A stretch of 45,720 nucleotides of DNA from positions 1 to 45,720 of the forward strand of contig JABDFR010000021.1 of the NCBI GenBank assembly GCA_013286465.1, in the 5' to 3' direction. This document shows, piece after piece, positions 9,573 to 15,605 of this stretch; position 1 is the first letter of the stretch, and each line of letters opens with the position of its first letter. Both the position numbers and the translations under genes were made by a program. The stretch is from Acidobacteriota bacterium (GTDB lineage: Bacteria > Acidobacteriota > Terriglobia > Acidiferrales > UBA7541). The notes under the pieces are model-generated. The model saw only the letters and a program-made list of their open reading frames with translations, was not told the DNA's origin and did not search any database.

Positions 9573-9633
9573 GGCCGATAGGCGGGAGGGCTTCCTCCAA
9601 AATTCTGGCGGACAGGAAAGCACCCTCCCCTAC
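9573..9633 (+). repeat. dispersed palindromic repeat, long-loop copy 4
   Basis: GGCCGATAGGCGGGAGGGCT ... AAGCACCCTCCCCTAC. The arms match the copy at 32258 (GGGAGGGCT / AAGCACCCTCCCCTAC), with about 25 extra bases between them. Confidence 0.6.
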
Positions 9634-9690
9634 AAAGGCTTGTTCGAATTGTGAATTGCCGGTGTCTAACTGCTTGCGAGGGTTGCTGCC

Positions 9691-10116
9691 ATGCTCAAGG
9701 CTCGGCGCGGATTGGCTTCACGGATACGGCGGCCTGGCGAATATTTTTGCCGGATTGATGTGTCGGCGCTGTGGAGCGTAATTTTCGTTCTGTCCATCAT
9801 GACCGTCATGGTGCAGACGCCGCATCATGGTTATTTTCCCGATGTACCGAAGAGTTTGCACGCCGGACCGTTGCCGGGCGCGATGCGGGACGAAGCGATG
9901 CGAATCGCGCTGACGCGGGACGGGCGGTACTTTTTCGGTGGCACGCAGATTACTCTGGGGCAAATGGCTGAACGCATTCGTGCCGCGGTGGCAGATGGAG
10001 CCGAGCAGCGAGTTTTTTTGACCGTGGACCAACGACTGAAATATCGGAACGTCAAAGGGGTGGCGGATGAGATTCGGAGGGGCGGAGTTGGGAGGGTTAG
10101 TTTTTTGACGAAGTAG
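9691..10116 (+). CDS. ExbD/TolR-like protein lacking the proton-relay Asp (1)
   Basis: A 141-residue protein with ExbD/TolR topology: a short cytoplasmic N-terminus, one membrane helix (about 24-42) and a periplasmic domain of about 95 residues. ExbD/TolR normally works with ExbB/TolQ to couple proton flux to TonB or TolA, using an Asp in the helix motif NVTP-L-x-D. Here the aligned segment is IDVSALWSVIFVL, with Ser in place of the Asp. The periplasmic part retains ExbD-like features: IALTRDGRYFFGGTQITLGQM, then VFLTVDQRLKY. It is clearly paralogous to the next gene, 124 bases downstream. No exbB or tonB lies nearby. The start is preceded by GAGGG at 8 nt. A structural or modified energy-transducing role is inference. 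Confidence 0.75.
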   Translation: MLKARRGLASRIRRPGEYFCRIDVSALWSVIFVLSIMTVMVQTPHHGYFPDVPKSLHAGPLPGAMRDEAMRIALTRDGRYFFGGTQITLGQMAERIRAAVADGAEQRVFLTVDQRLKYRNVKGVADEIRRGGVGRVSFLTK

Positions 10117-10240
10117 AATTTGTGATGAGCGACTCTTAGCAGGAGCGTCGGCGTGAAACGTCGGGCCACTCGGGGCTGGTTGGACAACGAACTTGTAGTT
10201 CGCCGCGAGGGCTGCTAACGATTGAGTTAATCTTTTTAGT

Positions 10241-10687
10241 ATGAGGATATCTGGGCGAAGTTTTACGCTGGCGGATCGGCGGCGGGCGGCGCGGCGTCGG
10301 CGGAGCGGGTATATTTGCCGGATTGATATGTCTCCGCTGGCTGGGATTTTTGTTGCGCTGTGGTTGGTGGTTGCTCCTGTCGGAGTGATCGATTTCGGTT
10401 TCGTCGCCGTCGACTTGCCGGAGCGTTTGCATGCGAGATTCTTGACGGAGGCCGGGCGGGAGGACGCTTTGCGGGTTTCGGTGTCACGCGACGGTAGGTA
10501 TTTCGTTGGGTATCGGGAGATTTCGCTTGGTGAGTTGGCGGATCGGGTTCGTGAGGCCGTGTGGCGTGGTGCGGAGCGGAAAGTTTATCTTGCGGCGGAT
10601 GCTCGGGCGAAGTATGGGACTGTGAAGTTGGCTTTGGCGGAGGTGCAGCGGGGCGGGATTAAAGAGATTGCGATTTTGACGAATTGA
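10241..10687 (+). CDS. ExbD/TolR-like protein lacking the proton-relay Asp (2)
   Basis: A 148-residue paralogue of the preceding gene: CRIDMSPLAGIFVALW corresponds to CRIDVSALWSVIFVL, and SRDGRYFVGYREISLGEL to TRDGRYFFGGTQITLGQM. The helix keeps the Thr/Ser-Pro pair of the ExbD motif (MSPL), but the Asp position is Gly. The N-terminus before the helix is strongly basic (RRRAARRRRSG), consistent with N-in topology. The ribosome-binding site is weak (GAGTTAA). The gene is on the same strand as the first and may be cotranscribed. Assignment to the fold is reasonably firm; its function without a partner is unknown. Confidence 0.75.
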   Translation: MRISGRSFTLADRRRAARRRRSGYICRIDMSPLAGIFVALWLVVAPVGVIDFGFVAVDLPERLHARFLTEAGREDALRVSVSRDGRYFVGYREISLGELADRVREAVWRGAERKVYLAADARAKYGTVKLALAEVQRGGIKEIAILTN

Positions 10688-10727
10688 TACCGCCGGAAAG
10701 TCAGAGGCGAAAACCCAAAGCCAGAGC

Positions 10728-10754
10728 GGGCCGGTCGTAAACCCCGGCCCCTAC
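10728..10754 (+). repeat. dispersed palindromic repeat, copy 5, overlapping a stop codon
   Basis: GGGCCGG, loop, CCCCGGCCCCTAC. The CTA at 10751-10753 is the TAG stop of the SDR gene on the minus strand. Confidence 0.65.
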
Positions 10755-11617
10755 GGTCTGATGTGTTTGCCGAGTTCGTTGGGTAGGATTTTTGCTAGGT
10801 GGTCGCGGGCGGCTTCGGGGTAGGGGAAGTCGCCGCTGCTGGCGCTGAAGCCGCCGTCGACTACTAGCACGCTGCCCGTAACGAAGCTGGACGCTTCGGA
10901 GGCTAGGAAGAGGAGCGGGGCGGCTAGTTCTTCGGGGCGGCCTAGGCGGCGCATGGGCGTGGTGGCGGCCATGGATTTTTCGAAGCCGCCTAGGGCGAAA
11001 AGCGGGGCGGTCAATTCGCTGGGGAACCAGCCGGGAGCGATGGCGTTGACGCGGACGTTGCGGTCGCCCCAACTGCAGGCGAGATTGCGGGTGAGATTGA
11101 TGACCGCGGCTTTGCTGGCCTGGTAGCCGGGGGCGGCGTCGCGCCAGCCGTCGAGGCCGGCGATGGAGGCGATGTTGATGATCGAGCCGCCGCGGCCGCG
11201 ACGGAGCATGGCCGCGCCGAATTCGCGGCAGCAGTACCAGGTGCCGAAGAGATTTACTTCGATGGTTTTGATGAAGGCTTCGTGGGGAACTTTTTCGGGG
11301 ACCGGGCCGCCGTCGGCGGCAATGCCGGCGTTGTTGACGAGGATGTCCACGATGCCCCATTTGTGTTCGATGTCTTCGCGGAGCTTGACGACTTGCGCGG
11401 CGTCGGAGATGTCGCAGGAGAATGCGGCGGCGGTGCCGCCTTCGCGCGCGATTTTTTCTGCTACGGAGGCTAGCTTTTCCGTGCTGCGGGCTGCGAGGGC
11501 TACTTTCGCGCCGGCCTGCGCGAGGGTTTCCGCGAAGGTTACGCCCAGGCCGTATGAGGCTCCGGTGACTACTGCGATTTTGTGGGTGAGATCGAAGAGT
11601 GAGGAGTGATTCGGCAT
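10751..11617 (-). CDS. SDR family NAD(P)-dependent oxidoreductase
   Basis: A 288-residue classical short-chain dehydrogenase/reductase, probably cytosolic. It has the cofactor motif TGASYGLG (18-25), an acidic residue in CDI (D69), NNAG (95-98), the catalytic Ser in NIAS (S151), and YxxxK as YQASK (Y165, K169). ARS at 43-45 follows beta-2, which favours NADP(H), though this is not decisive. The FAPGWFP-like stretch after the active site (IAPGWFPSELTAPL) resembles gluconate 5-dehydrogenase or 3-oxoacyl-reductase relatives, but the substrate is unknown. The start is well supported by GCAGGAGG 9 nt upstream. Its TAG stop lies inside a dispersed repeat. It is transcribed alone. Confidence 0.9.
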   Translation of the reverse strand: MPNHSSLFDLTHKIAVVTGASYGLGVTFAETLAQAGAKVALAARSTEKLASVAEKIAREGGTAAAFSCDISDAAQVVKLREDIEHKWGIVDILVNNAGIAADGGPVPEKVPHEAFIKTIEVNLFGTWYCCREFGAAMLRRGRGGSIINIASIAGLDGWRDAAPGYQASKAAVINLTRNLACSWGDRNVRVNAIAPGWFPSELTAPLFALGGFEKSMAATTPMRRLGRPEELAAPLLFLASEASSFVTGSVLVVDGGFSASSGDFPYPEAARDHLAKILPNELGKHIRP

Positions 11618-11980
11618 TGTGAGCGGCCTCCTGCGGAATTTGGGCGATGAGAATAGCGCAGAATTGAGAGGAAACCAAAATCCTCATCGGGCCGGTAATG
11701 ACCTAATTTCGAAATAGGATGGTTCTGTTGACATCGTGCGCATTTACGAATCCGATGGAACGCGGAGAATGCCGGGTCGCGTTACCTCTGCGCGGGTAGG
11801 CCACATTTTTCGCGGACGTTACACGGGCGGGCGAGTCGATTGCTTTGCAATCGCAGAGACGATTGACCCGTCGCCCCTACGCGGAAAAATTCAAATGCCG
11901 CATGGCATGTCAACAGCGCCAAATAGGATTTCAAAGCACATTCGGTATCGTTTTTTTTGCGCTTGCTGGCGGGAGTAGAG
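11618..11980. other. intergenic region with long repeat copy
   Basis: About 360 bases between the SDR start and the receiver-gene stop. Most of it is a long version of the dispersed repeat (11735-11899). The short plus-strand ORFs here read through repeat sequence and lack starts or homology. A TTGACA (11728-11733) occurs on the plus strand, but no matching -10 or downstream gene was found. Confidence 0.5.
11735..11899 (+). repeat. dispersed repeat, long form, copy 6
   Basis: Order of blocks: CGTGCGCATTT, CCGATGG, CGCGGAGAA, GCGTTAC, GGCCACATTTT, CGCGGACGTTACACGGGCGG, inner palindrome GTCGATTGC/GCAATCGC, CGCCCCTACGCGGA, CAAATGC. The same block order occurs at 38514-38660. Length is about 165 bases here. 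Confidence 0.75.
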
Positions 11981-12343
11981 CTACGAGGCGAATGCTAATT
12001 CGCGGACGGCGCGCATCAGGCCCCGGGGATCGCCTTTGGAGATGACTCGGCGAGCGCCTGCTCGTAATCCTTCGCGCTCGAGGCGCGCGTCGGCGTGGAA
12101 GCTATATAGAATGATTGGTGGTTCGGGCGTGATTTTCAGGATTTCCGACGTTGCGCTCAGGCCATCCAATTCCGGCAGCACAATATCCAGGATGATCATG
12201 TCGGGCTTGAGGCGCAGGGCCATTTCGACGGCTTGCTTGCCGTCGACGGCCTGGCCACAAACGGTGCAGCCCAATTGACCGACTATGCGCGAGAGTATCG
12301 CGCGGGTCAACTCGTTGTCATCGGCGATAAGGATCTTCGGAAT
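11981..12343 (-). CDS. stand-alone response-regulator receiver protein, apparent ATT start
   Basis: A CheY-like single-domain receiver of 120 residues. With the first codon as residue 1, the acidic pair is D8/D9 (ILIADDNE), the phosphoacceptor is D53 (IILDIVLPELDG), the switch Ser is S81 (LYSFHAD), and the conserved Lys is K103 (ISKGD). There is no output domain, so it would act by protein contact or phosphotransfer. No ATG, GTG or TTG lies in frame between the upstream stop and the DD pair. The position where relatives begin 'MPKILIADDN' is ATT (12343-12341), with AAAGG about 12 nt upstream. The next standard start, a TTG at 12310, would delete beta-1 and the acidic pair. No histidine kinase is adjacent. 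Confidence 0.85.
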   Translation of the reverse strand: MPKILIADDNELTRAILSRIVGQLGCTVCGQAVDGKQAVEMALRLKPDMIILDIVLPELDGLSATSEILKITPEPPIILYSFHADARLEREGLRAGARRVISKGDPRGLMRAVRELAFAS

Positions 12344-12369
12344 CGCAGTCGCTGCCTTTCTGTCCGAAA

Positions 12370-12375
12370 ATTGTA
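12370..12375 (-). promoter_or_regulatory. possible -10 of the receiver gene
   Basis: TACAAT on the minus strand, placing a start of transcription about 20 bases before the ATT codon. No good -35 hexamer is visible. If real, it limits translation starts to the ATT or downstream. Confidence 0.25.
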
Positions 12376-12585
12376 GAGGCTGAATTCACCTTAATGGTAT
12401 TGGCACTCTTTATTTACGAGGAATACAGCGTTAAGTGTATTTTGGCCGAACGTTGCGCCAGTGGTAACACTGGACTTAAGTCAGCGTAGGCGGGGCTTGC
12501 GCGAGTTAGGCACCCAGGTTGAGGTTTTGCAATGCGCGGGTGCGCATTTTTCGAGTCGTGTTCGGAGCAGACTCGGCTTGAGACT

Positions 12586-12660
12586 TGGTAGCGATACCGG
12601 GATTCGAACCCGGATTTCGACCTTGAGAGGGTCGCGTCCTAACCCTTAGACCATATCGCC
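12586..12660 (-). tRNA. tRNA-Glu (anticodon CTC)
   Basis: A 75-base cloverleaf read on the minus strand. The acceptor arms are GGCGATA and TATCGCT (G1-U72 wobble), with discriminator A and an encoded CCA. The anticodon stem is GACC/GGTC with loop CTCTCAA, giving anticodon CTC for GAG codons. The T-arm is CCGGG-TTCGAAT-CCCGG. All arms pair. The orientation is the same as the flanking genes. Confidence 0.96.
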
Positions 12661-12684
12661 GCAGGAGATGAAAAAGCGGTACCT

Positions 12685-12690
12685 ATTGTA
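12685..12690 (-). promoter_or_regulatory. possible -10 for tRNA-Glu
   Basis: TACAAT on the minus strand (context CGATACAATAGG), about 25 bases upstream of the mature tRNA 5' end. The -35 region is not clearly recognisable. Confidence 0.3.
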
Positions 12691-12835
12691 TCGGATGCTG
12701 GGCTTTGAGGAGAAGAGTTACTGCGAGGCGGTGGCGATTTCGGATTGGGCGCTTAGATCCTTTGCTTCGCTCAGGATTACGGTGATTCGACTTTTTCTGC
12801 AGCCTGTAAAGCCATTGAGAAATTCTGTGCGTTGC

Positions 12836-12855
12836 GGCACGACTGAAGTCGTGCC
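12836..12855. repeat. short palindrome downstream of the PurD-like gene
   Basis: GGCACGACT-GA-AGTCGTGCC, a perfect 9-bp stem ten bases after the stop codon. No U-run follows on the minus strand, so it is a mRNA 3' stabiliser or REP-like element rather than a standard terminator. Confidence 0.6.
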
Positions 12856-12864
12856 CTGACAAAC

Positions 12865-14151
12865 CTAACGGAGATAGCCCCAATTGTGGAGGCGGTCACT
12901 GTCTTCTTCCCAGCGGTCGCCGATGTCTGTGCGGTAGTACATGTTGGGGATCAGGACATTTTTAATTCGCGAATAGACTTGGGATTGAGCTTGCTTCATG
13001 GTCTGGCCGGTGCCTACTACGATCAAGATTACTCCTGAGGTGCCGGCGATTAGCCATTGGCCGTTGATTTGTTTTACGTCTTCGATGTGGACTTCGTCGG
13101 CCGGGGGCTTTCGGAAAATGATCGCGGAATTTTTGGAGAAGGAATCGAAGGTTTCGTCGTCGTCAAACGGGAATGGCGGGACTACGATGCGGACGCCGAT
13201 TTGGAAGCCGCTGCGGACTTTTAGTTTTGGGTCGTTGCCGCTGGCTAAGTCCCAGAAAAATTGGCCGATGGGAGTGAGCATGCCGGCTTGCTGGATGCTG
13301 ATGGTGGGATAGCCGAAGCGGGCGGTGAATTCTAGCGGGTAGATGCCGTTGTTGTTGACGATGCAATTTACGTCGATGTAGCCGATGTAGCCTTCTTCGG
13401 CTAGCTTGGGTGCCATTTTAAGCAGCGTTTGATTGAAGATGTGATTGGGCTCGCTCCAGAACATGGCGGTGCCCATTTCGCCGGTGGGCGGGCCGATATC
13501 CCCGGGGAAAAGTTTTTTGTGCTCGAAATTGATGTTGATGGGATGAATGAAAGTTTTGCCGTTGAAGAACGCGCCTACGGCTACTTCCACTCCGATCATG
13601 CGACGCTGCAATTGGAAAACTTTGATTTCGTCGGAGAAGGCGCGCTTGTAGGCTTCGAGCATGCGGATGACGTCCTGCCCGTCATCTTCTTCGCCTACGA
13701 AAAGGCGGCGCTTGACGTTCTGCGCTTCGCCGCTGGGCTTGATCACGTAGCGGCCGGGATTTTGGGTTACGTGCTCGATGGCGTCGTCGAAGGATTCGAA
13801 TTCGCCGTAGGGGATGATATTGACGCCGGCTTTTTTCAGTTCTTCCTGGCCGAAGGAACGATCGTCTTCGAGTTTGTCGCTGTAGGCGGTGCCGCCGATT
13901 ACCAGCTTGCCTTCCTTGCGCAGGGCTTGGGCTTTTTCGCCTTGGCCTAGGGTGTCGTCGAAGACGATGATGTCGGCCCAGTCTTTGTCCTTCTCCCAGT
14001 CTTTCGATTTGGCTACGAAGCCGTCGGCGATGTCCTTTTCTTTTTTGTCGCCGATGAAATAGCGGACTTCGTGGCCTTCTTTGGAAACTTGCCAGGCGAT
14101 ATCGCTGATCAGGCCGGTTAGAGATACGAAAAGAAAATTTCGCTTGTCCAT
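12865..14151 (-). CDS. PurD-like ATP-grasp protein with altered active site
   Basis: A 428-residue homologue of phosphoribosylamine-glycine ligase (GAR synthetase). Recognisable parts are an ATP-grasp Lys in YVIKPSGEAQ (K138), the loop GPPTGEMGTAMFWSE (220-234, matching canonical GP-TGGMG), and PLEFTARFGYPT (272-283, matching EFNVRFGDPE). Several canonical features are missing. The N-terminal GxGGREHA loop that binds phosphoribosylamine is replaced by FVSLTGLISDIAW. The metal-ligand Asn of E-x-N is Thr (T276), and DPETQ is YPTIS. It is therefore probably a paralogue with another substrate or function. No purine genes are adjacent. The ribosome-binding site is weak. 'PurD' as an annotation would be misleading without biochemical support. 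Confidence 0.8.
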   Translation of the reverse strand: MDKRNFLFVSLTGLISDIAWQVSKEGHEVRYFIGDKKEKDIADGFVAKSKDWEKDKDWADIIVFDDTLGQGEKAQALRKEGKLVIGGTAYSDKLEDDRSFGQEELKKAGVNIIPYGEFESFDDAIEHVTQNPGRYVIKPSGEAQNVKRRLFVGEEDDGQDVIRMLEAYKRAFSDEIKVFQLQRRMIGVEVAVGAFFNGKTFIHPININFEHKKLFPGDIGPPTGEMGTAMFWSEPNHIFNQTLLKMAPKLAEEGYIGYIDVNCIVNNNGIYPLEFTARFGYPTISIQQAGMLTPIGQFFWDLASGNDPKLKVRSGFQIGVRIVVPPFPFDDDETFDSFSKNSAIIFRKPPADEVHIEDVKQINGQWLIAGTSGVILIVVGTGQTMKQAQSQVYSRIKNVLIPNMYYRTDIGDRWEEDSDRLHNWGYLR

Positions 14152-14519
14152 CTGGGCTCGTGTCGTGGATTTGGGCGGTTATCTTACATGAGCGCTGCGT
14201 GGGCGGATTGTTGAAATTGGGTTAATTTCCGCGACGGGGTGCGCGGGCTGGAGATGGGGCGAATTGCGGCCGACAACTTATCCATTGACAGGTATCAAAC
14301 GCGGGGGTAGTTAGACGCAGAGATTGCCGCCGTATTTTTTTTCGAGTGGTCGCGGAGGCAGATGGGCCACGTTTTCGCGGGCGTTACACGGGCGGGCGGA
14401 GCAAGCCCCGCCCCTACGAGTAAGAGTCGCTGGGCGCGTCACCGTAATGCCGTTCTCGTTATCCAATTGGTGTGGCGCGGTGGCGCTGAGTTTGGCGCGA
14501 TCGGATCGGCGGTTCGGCC
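14152..14519. other. divergent intergenic region with repeat
   Basis: Lies between the PurD-like gene (minus) and the secreted-protein gene (plus) and should contain both promoters. The visible content is a dispersed repeat at 14356-14417. A TTGACA at 14285-14290 on the plus strand has no convincing -10 partner. Confidence 0.45.
14356..14417 (+). repeat. dispersed repeat, copy 7
   Basis: GATGGGCCACGTTTTCGCGG, GCGTTACACGGGCGGGC, GGAGCAAGCCCCGCCCCTAC. It matches the right half of the long copies at 11735 and 38514. Confidence 0.75.
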
Positions 14520-15491
14520 TTGAGCCCAGACGGCGAACGTCGGCATGCGAACTTTCATCGATTGATTTGTGCGTCGATGGGGGCCGCGGTTTTGGCTTTG
14601 TTGGGGCTGGCTGCGCCGGCATTTGCGCAAGAGTTGGTGGCTTCCGAGTTGGCGCCTGCATCCCCGCAACCGGATTTTCTGCAAGATCAATCTGCTTCTT
14701 CGCGGCCGCTGCCTACTTTGCTGGACTCCGTTCACTTGCTCTCGACGCGCGGGCCTGCGGCGCCTTGCATTCAGCCGCCGCCCGCCGTGGGTTGGCAGGA
14801 TTATCAGGGGCCCTTCGCTAAGACGGTGGGATTGTTTGGGCGAAAATTGGAACGGAAATCGGTGCATCCCACGCACTACAAAAATGGGGCGATGCTCTGC
14901 ACTTTGGAAACGAGAGACAAACTTGAATTGTTTATCCAGGATTCGCTCGATCCGGTGACGATTCTCAGCGCGGCTTATGACGCGGGAGTGAGCCAGGCGC
15001 ACAATTACGATCCGAGTTTTGGGCGCGGGGCGATGGGTTACGGGCATCGGTTTGGGGCGGACATGGCGGACAAGGCTTCCTCGGCTTTCTTCAAGGATTT
15101 TGCGTATCCCACGATTTTTTCGGAGGACCCGCGCTACTACCGGTTGGCGCGCGGCGGATTCAGCAAACGCTTGATTTATGCCATGAGCCATGTGGTGATC
15201 GCGCATCGCGAGACGGATGGAGCGCCGATGTTTAATTTTTCGGAATGGCTGGGCGGCGCGAGCGCGGTGGCGCTTAGCAATGTCTATCATCCGGACCATC
15301 GGCGCGGTTTTGATGCGGCGGCGCGGCGCATGGGCTACGGCGTGAGCAGCGATGTGGGATTCGATGTGCTGCGCGAATTTTGGCCGGAGATCGCGCACAA
15401 GCTGAAACTGCCGTTTCGCGAACAGCGCGACGGCGGGACCGCAGCCACGCTTGCGCTCGCGCAAGCCTCCGCAATGCATCAAAGACAATAA
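14520..15491 (+). CDS. secreted conserved protein of unknown function (acidobacterial type)
   Basis: A 323-residue protein with an N-terminal signal peptide (core MGAAVLALLGLAAPAFAQ, cleavage after AFA). The mature part has features I recall from a family common in Acidobacteria: a helical, probably periplasmic or envelope-associated protein with LFIQDSLDPVTILSAAYDAG, then FGRGAMGYGHRFGADMADKA, FFKDFAYPTIFSEDPRYYRL, NFSEWLGGASAVALSNVYHP and a C-terminal FDVLREFWPEIAHKL. No catalytic motif is recognisable. The start is a TTG; an ATG at 14577 is also in frame but would leave the signal peptide without a basic n-region. It lies 114 bases before the ADOP pair on the same strand, so cotranscription is possible. 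Confidence 0.75.
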   Translation: MSPDGERRHANFHRLICASMGAAVLALLGLAAPAFAQELVASELAPASPQPDFLQDQSASSRPLPTLLDSVHLLSTRGPAAPCIQPPPAVGWQDYQGPFAKTVGLFGRKLERKSVHPTHYKNGAMLCTLETRDKLELFIQDSLDPVTILSAAYDAGVSQAHNYDPSFGRGAMGYGHRFGADMADKASSAFFKDFAYPTIFSEDPRYYRLARGGFSKRLIYAMSHVVIAHRETDGAPMFNFSEWLGGASAVALSNVYHPDHRRGFDAAARRMGYGVSSDVGFDVLREFWPEIAHKLKLPFREQRDGGTAATLALAQASAMHQRQ

Positions 15492-15540
15492 CCGGGGGAC
15501 AATAACCGCGCGCTGCAAACGCGCTTCCCCTTGCACATCT

Positions 15541-15580
15541 ACAGGGAAACGATGTATCTTTCCCTGTCGAAGCGACAGGG
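15541..15580 (+). promoter_or_regulatory. mutually exclusive hairpins in the leader of the first ADOP gene
   Basis: ACAGGGAAA (15541-15549) pairs perfectly with TTTCCCTGT (15559-15567). The overlapping CCCTGTCG (15562-15569) pairs perfectly with CGACAGGG (15573-15580). The two stems cannot form together. The block ends 25 bases before the chosen GTG start and just before its ribosome-binding site. No U-run follows, so translational rather than transcriptional control is the more natural reading. Confidence 0.5.
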
Positions 15581-15605
15581 GAGAGACGGAATTGAACGAG
15601 GCACT

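Noticed and set aside
10701-11687. 328-codon open frame in another frame of the SDR
   Set aside because: Arg/Ser/Pro-rich translation; the overlapping SDR has all catalytic motifs and a strong SD.
11735-11899. Long repeat as an insertion sequence
   Set aside because: No transposase ORF, no target duplication visible; size and palindromes fit a non-coding dispersed repeat.
12531-12551. Hairpin AATGCGC-GGGT-GCGCATT followed by TTT on the plus strand
   Set aside because: No plus-strand gene ends before it; the tail is short, so a terminator call is not supported.
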